From contig DEZI01000015.1 in NCBI GenBank assembly GCA_002364755.1, positions 39,727-103,726 of the forward strand: a stretch of DNA of 64,000 nt, read 5' to 3'. Each line of letters begins with the position of its first letter. Position 1 is the stretch's first letter. The notes below the pieces were generated by a model, which was not told the origin of the DNA, did no database searches, and saw nothing but the letters and a program-made list of their open reading frames with translations. A program made the position numbers and the translations under genes. Positions 25,917 to 33,731 of the stretch are shown here, one piece after another. This DNA is from Stenotrophomonas maltophilia. GTDB lineage: Bacteria; Pseudomonadota; Gammaproteobacteria; Xanthomonadales; Xanthomonadaceae.

Positions 25917-27317
25917 ATGAAAATGAACAACCTGCGTCGCCCGGTCCGGGCGGCGACCACCGGTTTGCTGGGCATGTTGATGCCCGTGGCCTTGTCCACC
26001 ACCGCGCAGACACCGCCGGCCCTGCCGCCGATGCCGACCAACATCGAAACCGCCGCGGGTCCGGGCGTCGCCCACACCCAGCCGGCGGCCTACCGCACCG
26101 GCCTGGTGCCGCAGGTGCAGCTGCCTGCCGCCGGCTTCAACGTCGCCCATATCGAATCGATGGCGCAGCAGCTCACCTACGGCGAGCGCGTGCCAGGCAT
26201 GGCCGTGGCCATCGTGCAGGGCGGCCGCGTGCTCAGCGCGCGCGGCTACGGCGTCACCGACGTCAACAATCCGCTGCCGGTCGACGCGCACACCGTGTTC
26301 CGCCTGGCGTCGCTGTCCAAGGCCTTTGCCGGCACCATGGCTGGCCTGCTGGTCAACGACGGCACGCTGCGCTGGGACAGCAAGGTGACCGACTACGTGC
26401 CGGGCTTCCGCCTCAACTCGCCCGAAGCCACCGACCGCCTGACCGTGGCCGATGTGCTCAGCCACCGCGTCGGCCTGCCCTACAACGCCTACGACCGCGA
26501 CATCGAAGGCAATGCCGAGTACTACTCGCTGACCCAGAAGCTGGCCAACACCAGCCTCAAGTGCCTGCCGGGCGACTGCTACGCCTACCAGAACGTGGCC
26601 TTCAGCCTGATCGGCGACGTGGTCTATGCCGCCTCGGGCAGCTTCTACGAACAATCGGTCGAACGCCGCATCTTCAAGCCGCTGGGCATGAACGATGCCA
26701 GCCTCGGCCTGGCCGGCATCCAGGCCAGCTCGCGCTGGGCGCGTCCGCACGTGCGCAGCCGCAATGGCTGGGTGTCGCTGACGCCGAAGCCGACCTACTA
26801 CCGCGTTGCCCCGGCCGCCGGCGTCAACGCCAGTGCCAGCGACATGGCGCAGTGGCTGCTGGCGCACACCGGACATCGCCCCGACGTGCTGCCGGCGCCG
26901 CTGCTGGCCACCCTGCATTCGAGCCTGATCAACACCCCGGGCGAGATGCGCTCGGGCTGGCGCCGTGAGCGCCTGCACTCGGCCGGCTACGCGCTGGGCT
27001 GGCGCACCTTCGATTACGCCGGCCACGACGTGGTCTTCCATGCCGGTGCGGTGCAGGGTTACCGCGGCCTGGTCGCACTGGTGCCCGAACGTGACCTCGG
27101 CATCGCCATCCTCTGGAACGGCGAGAGCGGCCTGCCCAGCGGCCTGCTGCCGACGGTGCTCGATTCGGCACTGGGCCTGCCGGCGCAGCGCTGGCTGGAC
27201 GTGGATACCGATTTCGGCAGCGACAGCCTGATGGCCGAAGGCGCGACCCCGGCGCAGCAGGACAAGCGCAAGGGCAAGGGCGCCTCGGGCAACCGCGCAG
27301 TGGCCTCGCCGCGCTGA
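25917..27317 (+). CDS. serine hydrolase of the beta-lactamase / class C PBP fold, exported
   Basis: A 466-residue protein. Start chosen at MKMNNLRRPVRA (25917), which gives a standard signal peptide (LLGMLMPVALSTTAQ); the upstream ATG overlaps the promoter. Active-site motifs of the fold are in order: SLSK (S-x-x-K, near residue 137), YQN (Y-x-N, near 225) and HAG replacing KTG (near 375). The region between is beta-lactamase family PF00144-like (LPYNAYDRDIEGNAEYY). A basic lysine-rich tail ends the protein. Such enzymes range from esterases to D-amino-acid or peptidase activities. A beta-lactamase role is possible but not supported by the HAG motif alone. Followed by a SMAG cluster. Confidence 0.85.
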   Translation: MKMNNLRRPVRAATTGLLGMLMPVALSTTAQTPPALPPMPTNIETAAGPGVAHTQPAAYRTGLVPQVQLPAAGFNVAHIESMAQQLTYGERVPGMAVAIVQGGRVLSARGYGVTDVNNPLPVDAHTVFRLASLSKAFAGTMAGLLVNDGTLRWDSKVTDYVPGFRLNSPEATDRLTVADVLSHRVGLPYNAYDRDIEGNAEYYSLTQKLANTSLKCLPGDCYAYQNVAFSLIGDVVYAASGSFYEQSVERRIFKPLGMNDASLGLAGIQASSRWARPHVRSRNGWVSLTPKPTYYRVAPAAGVNASASDMAQWLLAHTGHRPDVLPAPLLATLHSSLINTPGEMRSGWRRERLHSAGYALGWRTFDYAGHDVVFHAGAVQGYRGLVALVPERDLGIAILWNGESGLPSGLLPTVLDSALGLPAQRWLDVDTDFGSDSLMAEGATPAQQDKRKGKGASGNRAVASPR

Positions 27318-27339
27318 GTGCGGCAGTCTGCCGGTGATT

Positions 27340-27449
27340 GGTAGGGTCGACTGGCAGTCGACTCCGCGGGGCCGGATCGGTAGAGTCGACTGTCAGTCGA
27401 CTCACGCAGTGCCGGATCGAAAAGCAGTCGACTGACAGTCGACTCTACC
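27340..27449. repeat. three SMAG palindromes
   Basis: Two direct units start with GGTAGGGTCGACTGGCAGTC (27340) and GGTAGAGTCGACTGTCAGTC (27379). A third inverted unit ends in GACTCTACC (27449). They sit between two convergent genes. Confidence 0.85.
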
Positions 27450-27458
27450 AACGCAGGC

Positions 27459-28217
27459 TCAGTGCGCGAAATAGTGCATGCCGCCGTCCACCGGGATCAC
27501 CGCGCCGGTGATGTAGCCCGCCGCTGGCGACGCCAGGAACGCCACCAGCGGCGCGACCTCCTCCGGTTCGCCGAAGCGCCCGATCGGAATGTTGCGGTCG
27601 ATGAAGGCGCGTCGGCTTTCCTCGGTGGGATGCAACCGGCCGAGGATCTGCGCGCTGTTGATCCGCCCCGGCGCGATTGTGTTGACCGTCACGCCCTGCG
27701 CCGCCACCTCCGATGACAGGCCCTTGCTCCACAGGTGCAGCGCGGCCTTCGCCGCCGTGGCGGCATTCACCGCACGCGGTTCCATCGAGCCGCTGAAGTT
27801 GATCACCCGCCCCCAGCCCTGCACCTGCATGCCGGGCAACAGCGCCTGGGTCAGCCGTCGCGACGCGGAGAAGTTCAGTGCCATCGCTTCGTCCCATACG
27901 TCGTCAGCGGCGTCGACAGACGTCGGCCGCGAGCCACCCGCCGTGTTGACCAGGATGTCCACGCGCTGCAGCCCGTCCTGCGCCCCGGCGGCGATGCGCG
28001 CCAGCTGCGCGGCGTCGGTGAGGTCACCCGGCAGGATCAGCGGCGCGGCTGCACCGCTGGCTGCGATCTCCGCCGCCAGCGACCGCAGCGGCTCCAACCG
28101 TCGCGCGCTGATCGCGATGCGTACGCCGAGCGTCGCCAGCTGCCGCGCAACCGCCGCGCCAATGCCGCTGCCCGCGCCGGTCACCAGTGCGGTACGTCCT
28201 TCAAGACTCAAATCCAT
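27459..28217 (-). CDS. short-chain dehydrogenase/reductase lacking the catalytic tyrosine
   Basis: A 252-residue SDR-fold protein. Start at MDLSLEGRTALVTG (28217); a start 5 codons earlier is also possible. It has the cofactor motif TGAGSGIG (about 13-20), NTAGG near residue 90 and VIPVDGGMHYF at the end. The catalytic region reads FSGS, then N-A-A-T-A-A-K: the serine and lysine are present, but the position four before the lysine, normally Tyr, is Ala. This was checked on the bases. Either the fold has a non-canonical mechanism or it is not a reductase. It is divergent from a LysR regulator that probably controls it. Confidence 0.85.
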   Translation of the reverse strand: MDLSLEGRTALVTGAGSGIGAAVARQLATLGVRIAISARRLEPLRSLAAEIAASGAAAPLILPGDLTDAAQLARIAAGAQDGLQRVDILVNTAGGSRPTSVDAADDVWDEAMALNFSASRRLTQALLPGMQVQGWGRVINFSGSMEPRAVNAATAAKAALHLWSKGLSSEVAAQGVTVNTIAPGRINSAQILGRLHPTEESRRAFIDRNIPIGRFGEPEEVAPLVAFLASPAAGYITGAVIPVDGGMHYFAH

Positions 28218-28331
28218 GGTGTTCTCCGTCATGCGTGGCCGGCACATCCGGCCCGTGCAGCGCATGCTCTTTGATCACCCCTGATTGATAAACTCCGCGC
28301 AGGTTTCAGCATTCAACACCCGGAGTGTCAG

Positions 28332-29225
28332 ATGAACCTGCTGGAGAGCATGCAGGTCTACGTGCTGATCGTGGACAAGGGCAGCCTCAGCGCTGCGGCC
28401 GCGGCGATGGACATCTCGGCGACGATGGCTGGCAAGCACCTGCGTGCACTGGAAGCGCGTCTGGGCATGCAGCTGCTGAGCCGCACCACGCGCCGCCAGC
28501 ACATGACGCCGTTCGGCGAGGACTACTACGCCCGCTGCCGGGACATCCTGCGGCTGGTGGAAGAGACCGATGCGCAGGCCGCCCACCAGCAGATGGCGCC
28601 GGCCGGCACGCTGCGCATCAGCGCACCGGTGATCTTCGGCACGCACGCACTGGTGCCGGCCCTGGCCGACTACATGCAACGCCATCCGCAGGTGCGGGTG
28701 GAGGCGAGCCTGAGCGACCGCGTGGTCGACCTGGCCGAGGAAGGTTTCGAAGCCGCACTGCGCATCGGCAGCCTGGCTGACAGCGATGCACGGGTGGCAC
28801 GCCCACTGACGCCCTACCGGTTGATGATGTGTGCCGCGCCGGCCTACCTCGCCCGCCACGGCACGCCTCGCACGCTCGCCGAACTGGCGTCGCACCAGTG
28901 CCTCTCGTTCGAACCCCGCGCGCTCGCGCAGTGGCTGCAGGACGAGGCCGGCGGCCTCGAGCGTATCGCCGCTGCGCGCCTGCAGATCAACAACGGCGAA
29001 GCGCTGCGTGCGGCGGCGCTGCATGGGCTGGGCATCGTGCTGCAGTCGACCCTGCTGCTGGCCGCGGACGTGGCCGCCGGGCGGCTGGTGCAGCTGTTCC
29101 CGCAGCACGGCCAGGCGGGTCGGCCCATGCACGTGGTGTACGCCCACGATCGCTACCGCTCCACCCGCCTGCGCAGCTTCGTGGATTTCCTGGTGGAGCG
29201 GTTCCCGCCGGTACCGCACGGGTAA
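28332..29225 (+). CDS. LysR family transcriptional regulator
   Basis: A 297-residue regulator of the CrgA-like subgroup. The winged helix is at residues about 3-60 (MNLLESMQVYVLIVDKGSLS; SAAAAAMDISATMAGKHLRALEARLG), and the effector domain runs from about 90 (LRISAPVIFGTHALVPALAD; CAAPAYLARHGTP near 170). It is 114 bases from the divergent SDR start. The spacer holds TGATCACCCCTGATTGATAA, whose dyad could be the binding site. Effector unknown. Confidence 0.9.
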   Translation: MNLLESMQVYVLIVDKGSLSAAAAAMDISATMAGKHLRALEARLGMQLLSRTTRRQHMTPFGEDYYARCRDILRLVEETDAQAAHQQMAPAGTLRISAPVIFGTHALVPALADYMQRHPQVRVEASLSDRVVDLAEEGFEAALRIGSLADSDARVARPLTPYRLMMCAAPAYLARHGTPRTLAELASHQCLSFEPRALAQWLQDEAGGLERIAAARLQINNGEALRAAALHGLGIVLQSTLLLAADVAAGRLVQLFPQHGQAGRPMHVVYAHDRYRSTRLRSFVDFLVERFPPVPHG

Positions 29226-29244
29226 GGCCGACCACGGTCGCCCA

Positions 29245-29288
29245 TAAAAAAAACCCCCTCCCCGCTGGGCAGCCAGGGAAGGGGGTTT
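29245..29288 (-). terminator. intrinsic terminator of the histone H1-like gene
   Basis: On the minus strand AAACCCCC...GGGGGTTT closes a stem followed by eight T. On the plus strand it may also serve the LysR gene. Confidence 0.85.
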
Positions 29289-29312
29289 CAGGGTACGGCT
29301 ATCGGGAAGTAC

Positions 29313-29855
29313 TTAGATCAGCGGCGCCGGGGTTGCCGGCAGAGCGACCGGAGCGGCCTTCTTCTTGCGAGCGGCCGGCTTGCGCTTGGCAACCGTCTTG
29401 GCAGCCTTCTTCGGGGCAGCCTTCTTCGGGGCAGCCTTCTTGGTGGCCTTCTTCGCAGTCTTCTTCACTGCCTTCTTGGCAGTAGCCTTCCGGGCAGTCG
29501 CCTTCTTGGCGACCTTCTTCGCGGTCTTCTTTGCCGGCTTCCTGGCGACCTTCTTTGCCGCCTTCTTCGCAGTGGCCTTCTTCGCAGTTGCCTTCTTCGC
29601 AACCTTCTTGACGGCCTTCTTCGCGGTCTTCTTAGCCGGCTTCTTGGCGACCTTCTTTGCCGCCTTCTTTGCAGTGGCCTTCTTCGCAGTTGCCTTCTTG
29701 GCAACCTTCTTGACGGCCTTCTTGGCGGTCGCCTTCTTGGCAGTCGCCTTCTTCGCGACCTTCTTCACTGCCTTCTTGGCAGTGGCCTTCTTAGCGACCT
29801 TCTTCACCGCTTTCTTGGCGGCAGGCTTTTTCTTCGCAGCTTTCTTGGTTGCCAT
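29313..29855 (-). CDS. histone H1-like, lysine/alanine-repeat DNA-binding protein
   Basis: A 180-residue, extremely basic protein. Start chosen at MATKKAAKKKPAAKK (29855), preceded by GAGGAGCC; the longer frame adds an unrelated acidic stretch. Nearly the whole chain is built from A-K-K pentapeptide-like repeats (KKVAKKATAKK, KKAVKKVAKK, with KPAKK variants), resembling the C-terminal tail of eukaryotic H1 and bacterial AlgP/Hc-type proteins. It is expected to be disordered and to coat DNA or act on the nucleoid. Repeat number likely varies between strains by slippage. It has a long leader (about 280 bases) and its own terminator. Confidence 0.88.
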   Translation of the reverse strand: MATKKAAKKKPAAKKAVKKVAKKATAKKAVKKVAKKATAKKATAKKAVKKVAKKATAKKATAKKAAKKVAKKPAKKTAKKAVKKVAKKATAKKATAKKAAKKVARKPAKKTAKKVAKKATARKATAKKAVKKTAKKATKKAAPKKAAPKKAAKTVAKRKPAARKKKAAPVALPATPAPLI

Positions 29856-30581
29856 GGGATGGCTCCTCGTCAGTGATAGGGAGTTGAAACGCCCAGGTGG
29901 ATCAAACCCGCGGTTGCTGCGTGCGGGGACCGCCGGCGCGTCAGGCGCGCCGTTACGGATGCGGCAATGCCCGCCTCGATCGGCGGAGCGGGCATCGGAA
30001 CAGAAGATGCCTTGCGTTTCTCCGGGGGAAGCGGGGCCATGCCCACCGTCGGCAGAATCGCGGTGGTCTTGAAGGGGCTGCTTCGCATCGGACGATTGAT
30101 TCGGCGCACTCGGTTTGGCAGGCAAGGTCTGCTGAGGCGAAACCTAATCACCGTTTTTTTTACTGTCAACAACCCCCGCGAAAAAATTTCACATCCGCGT
30201 CCATCCGAACGCCGCCGGCACCGCCACCACACGGCACGTTCCCGGCCCTGCGTCGCGCACCGCCAACGCCACGCGCGGCAACACGTGATCGCACCTGCTG
30301 AATAAAAAGCGCTTGAAATAAGCACTCTGCGTTGATAGGCGACAACAGATGCCGCGCCATGCACCACGTCGTCCGGCACACGTCAACGCGCACATCCGCC
30401 GCACCACAACGGGTCTGCAACGGGAGGTAAAAGTTTTCACATCCGAACGCGCAATCGCGGGACGGAAAGGCGGATTTGCGCAAAACTGCGCACGCCTGAT
30501 CGCGCCGTTCGATGCCGCCTGATGCCACACCGAAGGTGTGCCGCGAACCCGATGGCATGAGTCGACGACGGAGGCGGGAAC
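29856..30581. other. 726-base intergenic region upstream of the histone-like gene
   Basis: I see no convincing gene here. It holds the histone promoter (30141-30169) with a long untranslated leader, and two similar stretches TTTCACATCCG at about 30188 and 30435 that look like an old duplication. A T-run (30154-30160) is part of the promoter spacer. Predicted frames on either strand lack codon bias and homology. Confidence 0.6.
30141..30169 (-). promoter_or_regulatory. promoter of the histone H1-like gene
   Basis: Minus strand: TTGACA (30169-30164), a 17-base spacer with an A-run, TAGGTT (30146-30141). The start would lie near 30134, giving an approximately 280-base leader. Confidence 0.6.
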
Positions 30582-30583
30582 GA

Positions 30584-30612
30584 AAACGGCCACCCGAAGG
30601 TGGCCGTTCTGG
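30584..30612 (-). terminator. intrinsic terminator of gcvH
   Basis: On the minus strand AACGGCCACC-TTCG-GGTGGCCGTT followed by TTCGTTCC, 18 bases past the gcvH stop. Confidence 0.88.
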
Positions 30613-30629
30613 AAGCGGGAAGCGCGGAC

Positions 30630-31025
30630 TCAGTGGTCTTCGTTTTCCAGGGCTTCGGCGTACGCGTCCGGATCCAGCAGCTCATTGAGCTCGTCGGCGC
30701 TGGTCAGCTCGACCACGTACATCCAGCCTTCGCCGTAGGCATCTTCGTTGATGGTTTCCGGCTTGTCCGACAGCGCCGAGTTGACCTCGACGATCGTGCC
30801 GCTGACCGGGCTGTAGACGTCCGAGGCGGCCTTGACCGACTCGACGACGGCGATCTGCTCGCCCGCCTTGGCCTCGGCGCCGACTTCGGGCAGCTCGACG
30901 TAGACCAGGTCACCCAGCAGGCCCTGGGCATGGTCGGAAATGCCGACGGTGACGCGGCCATTGCCTTCGACGCGGGCCCACTCGTGGGACTTGAGGAACT
31001 TGAGGTCGCCGGGGATCTCGCTCAT
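30630..31025 (-). CDS. gcvH: glycine cleavage system H protein
   Basis: A 131-residue lipoyl carrier protein that shuttles the aminomethyl group between GcvP and GcvT. Start at MSEIPGDLKFLKSHEWARV (31025); length equals the family norm (129-131). The lipoylation lysine lies in VVESVKAASDVYSP near residue 65, and the fold end shows GWMYVVELTSADELNELLD. Downstream of gcvT on the same strand with 94 bases between, in which TACACT may be a separate promoter. gcvP is not in the window. Confidence 0.97.
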   Translation of the reverse strand: MSEIPGDLKFLKSHEWARVEGNGRVTVGISDHAQGLLGDLVYVELPEVGAEAKAGEQIAVVESVKAASDVYSPVSGTIVEVNSALSDKPETINEDAYGEGWMYVVELTSADELNELLDPDAYAEALENEDH

Positions 31026-31119
31026 GGGAACTGCTCCAGGTTTTGCAGGGGGTGGAAAAAACGGGGCTAGTGTAACCAACCGACCGCCACTGCTGTCAGT
31101 GACGGCCGGCACGTTCGGA

Positions 31120-32232
31120 TCAGGCGTCGGCGAGCACGCCGGGCTGGGCCTGGCCTTCGCGGACGAACGGGAACTTGACCACGCGCACTGGCACCTGCCG
31201 GCCGCGGATATCGACGGTGACCTGGCCGAGTTCACCCGCCGGCACGCGGGCGAACGCGATGCCCTTGGCCAGGCTCGGCGAGAAGGTGCCGGACAGGATT
31301 TCGCCCTGTCCGCCGGCGGTGGTCACCACCTGGCCATGGCGCAGCACGCCCTTCTCGTCCATCACCAGGCCGATCATCTGGCGCGCGTTGCCGGCGGCCT
31401 TCTGCGCCTCGAGCACGTCGCGGCCAATGAAGTCACGGCCTTCGTCCAGCGACACGGTCCAGGCCAGCGCCGCTTCGTACGGGCTGATCGCTTCGTCCAT
31501 GTCCTGGCCATACAGGTTCATACCGGCTTCCAGGCGCAGGGTGTCGCGCGCGCCGAGGCCGGCCGGCTTCACGCCCGCCGCCAGCAGGCGGTTCCAGAAG
31601 GCGACCACGGCGTCCTGGGGCAGCAGGATCTCGAAGCCGTCTTCGCCGGTGTAGCCGGTGCGGGCGACGAACAGTTCAACGCCGTCGCCCGCCTTGACCT
31701 GCAGGGCAGCGAAGCGGCCGAGCTTGGCCAGCGCGTCGCGATCGCTGCCGCCGACCAGGCCGACCACGCTGTCGCGCGCCTGCGGGCCCTGCACGGCAAG
31801 GATGGCCAGGTCCGGGCGCTGCTCGACGCTGACGCCGAACGGTGCCGCCTGTTCGCGCAGCCAGGCCAGGTCCTTCTCGCGGGTGGAGGCGTTGACCACC
31901 ATGCGGAAGAAATCATCGGCCAGGTAGTAGACGATCAGGTCGTCGATGACGCCGCCGGCCGGATTCAGCATGCACGAGTACAGCGCCTTGCCCGGCACCT
32001 TCAGCTTGTCGATGGAGTTGGCCAGCAGGCGGCGCAGGAACGGCTTGACCTGCTCGCCGCGCAGGTCGACCACGGTCATGTGGCTCACGTCGAAGACGCC
32101 GGCTTCGCGGCGCACCAGGTGGTGTTCGTCCAGCTGCGAGCCGTAGTGGATGGGCATGTCCCAACCCCCGAAATCGACCATCTTGGCGCCGAGGGCGCGG
32201 TGGGTATCGTTGAGCAGCGTCTTCTGGGTCAT
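31120..32232 (-). CDS. gcvT: glycine cleavage system aminomethyltransferase (T protein)
   Basis: A 370-residue enzyme that moves the one-carbon unit to tetrahydrofolate. Start at MTQKTLLNDTHRALGAKM (32232), matching the usual N terminus. Motifs: MVDFGGWDMPIHYGSQL near residue 20, FDVSHMTVVDLRG near 48, CMLNPAGGVIDDLIVYYL near 88 with the catalytic Asp, RTGYTGEDGFEILLP near 197, and RLEAGMNLYGQDMDEAISP near 235. Length is normal. An extended -10 lies 36 bases upstream. No glycine riboswitch is visible in the short leader. Confidence 0.97.
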   Translation of the reverse strand: MTQKTLLNDTHRALGAKMVDFGGWDMPIHYGSQLDEHHLVRREAGVFDVSHMTVVDLRGEQVKPFLRRLLANSIDKLKVPGKALYSCMLNPAGGVIDDLIVYYLADDFFRMVVNASTREKDLAWLREQAAPFGVSVEQRPDLAILAVQGPQARDSVVGLVGGSDRDALAKLGRFAALQVKAGDGVELFVARTGYTGEDGFEILLPQDAVVAFWNRLLAAGVKPAGLGARDTLRLEAGMNLYGQDMDEAISPYEAALAWTVSLDEGRDFIGRDVLEAQKAAGNARQMIGLVMDEKGVLRHGQVVTTAGGQGEILSGTFSPSLAKGIAFARVPAGELGQVTVDIRGRQVPVRVVKFPFVREGQAQPGVLADA

Positions 32233-32267
32233 GACCGGTCCGGCAGCAGGATAAACAAGAGCGTCCA

Positions 32268-32276
32268 TTATCCCAG
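32268..32276 (-). promoter_or_regulatory. extended -10 element upstream of gcvT
   Basis: Minus strand TGGGATAAT fits the TGnTATAAT extended -10 pattern, 36 bases before the chosen ATG. No clear -35 is seen. Confidence 0.5.
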
Positions 32277-32412
32277 ATCGGTCGGTCGCAGGTCGTGCCG
32301 CAGCGCAGCGGGGGATGTGTTTGGCCGGCCTGCGGCCGGCGCCGCGTTTCTACAGCCAGGGCTGGGAGCGCAGAGCATTGGTTCGTCGGCTCTGGGTTCT
32401 TTCGGTTTTGGC

Positions 32413-32510
32413 GGGGCGGTGTGGGGTTGCGGGACACGCCGTGAACCCATCCATGGGAGCTCGTAGTCGCCATCCATGGCGCCTGCGGTCCCACAACCCC
32501 ACACCGCCCC
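32413..32510 (-). repeat. long hairpin C1
   Basis: Arms 32413-32435 and 32488-32510 pair over 22 of 23 positions. On the minus strand the core shows GGCGCC-ATGGAT-GGCG and CCC-ATGGAT-GGG. Confidence 0.78.
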
Positions 32511-32717
32511 ACCCCTGCCAGGTTCCGTGGTGACGGATGGCAAGTGCCAGAGCAGAGCAGGAGCAGAAGCAGATGTGGATGTCGATACATATATAGAGAG
32601 GGGTCGGATCCTTTTCCTGCGGAAAGGGATCCAACCACGCGAGCGCAGCGACCGGCTTTTGCTTTTGCTCTTCATTTCTTTTCCGTCGGCTGGACGCGCA
32701 CGGAAACTATCGGGGGG

Positions 32718-32815
32718 CGGGCGGTTTGGGTTCGCGGGACCGTTGGCGCCATGGAAGGCGCCATCGAGCCCCCATGGACGGGTTTACGGCGTGTCCCGCG
32801 AACCCAAACCGCCCG
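32718..32815 (+). repeat. long hairpin C2, perfectly paired
   Basis: Arms 32718-32740 and 32793-32815 are exact reverse complements over 23 bases. The core holds TGGCGCC-ATGGAA-GGCGCCA and CCC-ATGGAC-GGG, then TTTACGGCGT. Confidence 0.8.
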
Positions 32816-32885
32816 ACCCAGCACACAGACCCCGATGCATCAAGCGACCAACCCACGAGGGGCTGCGCCGTTCGCTGGGAAACCC

Positions 32886-33629
32886 TTAGATGCGCGTGGT
32901 GGCCAGGAAGCGCTCGCGGTCCTGCTGGGTGCGCCGGCGGATTTCTTCCAGCGCCTGGCTCTCGGTCGCTTCCAGCATCGCCTCGAACAGGCGCTGGAAG
33001 TGGTACCGCATGGCATTGCGCGCGGCCACCGGGTCGCGGCTGCGCAGCGCCTCGAAGATCGCCATGTGCTCGTCGGCGCGGCTGGCACCGTCGTCGTGGC
33101 AGACCCGCGCGTAGACCTCGGCCACCCGCGGCAAATCGCTGCGCATGCGCCAGATCTGCTGGATGAAGTACTCCACCACCGGGTTGCCGGACAGGCGCGC
33201 GATGGTCAGGTGGAAGCGGCGGTCGAAGTCGCCGGCCTCCTCATCGGTCAGGTCGCGGCGGCACAGCGCCTGGGCCAGCACCTGCAGTTCGGCGATGCCG
33301 GCCTCGTCGATGTTGCTGGCAGCCAGCGCCGCGGCCTCGGCCTCGAACACCGCGCGGGCGGCGGTCAGGTCGAAGGCGCTGACATCGGGCAGGCCACCGG
33401 AGGCCTGCGTCGGGCGTGGCTTCACGTACACGCCCGAGCCAATGCGGATGGCGATCCAGCCCTGGGCTTCCAGGGCGATCTCGGCTTCACGCACGGTCAC
33501 CCGGCTGACGCCGAAACGTTCGGCCAGCTCACGCTCGCCCGGCAGGCGCGAGCCCGGCGGAAATTCGCCGTCCTCGATCAGCTTGCGGAGCTTGGCGGCG
33601 ATGGTCTGGTAGAGGCGGTTGGCGGACAT
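32886..33629 (-). CDS. GntR/FadR family transcriptional regulator of the PUL
   Basis: A 247-residue regulator of the FadR (FCD) subfamily. The N-terminal winged helix (residues about 5-70) has RLPGERELAERFGVSRVTVREAE, and the all-helical C-terminal effector domain has DFDRRFHLTIARLSGN near residue 145. Members of this group (UxuR, ExuR, KdgR-like) sense uronates and bind TTGGTAT-type sites. It lies directly downstream of the TonB receptor gene on the same strand (102-base gap). Two AATTGGTATG sequences are found in the PUL promoter region. It is therefore probably the repressor relieved by an alginate breakdown product. The ligand is inference. Confidence 0.9.
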   Translation of the reverse strand: MSANRLYQTIAAKLRKLIEDGEFPPGSRLPGERELAERFGVSRVTVREAEIALEAQGWIAIRIGSGVYVKPRPTQASGGLPDVSAFDLTAARAVFEAEAAALAASNIDEAGIAELQVLAQALCRRDLTDEEAGDFDRRFHLTIARLSGNPVVEYFIQQIWRMRSDLPRVAEVYARVCHDDGASRADEHMAIFEALRSRDPVAARNAMRYHFQRLFEAMLEATESQALEEIRRRTQQDRERFLATTRI

Positions 33630-33731
33630 GCGGCTGACCCTTGGCGGTTCCCTCCGGGCCCGTCCCGGGCCACCGTGCGCGGTGCGGGTCCGGATGGAGC
33701 GACGGCGCGACCACTGGCCGCGCCGCCCTGT

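Larger units (their letters stand above)
32290..32885 (+). repeat. composite intergenic repeat element, copy C
   Basis: A 596-base gap without genes. In order: a GGCCGGCC-type palindrome (about 32325-32342), hairpin C1 (32413-32510), a palindrome with arms GGTCGGATCC and GGATCCAACC (about 32602-32635), a T-rich tract (32655-32690), the flank GGAAACTATC, and hairpin C2 (32718-32815). Same order and orientation as copies B and D. It separates gcvT from the PUL regulator gene. Confidence 0.75.

Noticed and set aside
25917..27317. Dedicated antibiotic beta-lactamase
   Set aside because: The SxxK and YxN motifs fit the fold, but the third motif is HAG and no ampR-type regulator is adjacent. A general serine hydrolase is the safer call.
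29365..30072. Long frame antisense to the histone-like gene, hydrophobic (FFA/AFL repeats)
   Set aside because: It is the reverse complement of the A-K-K repeats; its apparent membrane character is an artefact of codon composition.
32233..32300. Glycine riboswitch before gcvT
   Set aside because: The leader is only about 30-40 bases and shows none of the conserved glycine-aptamer blocks.
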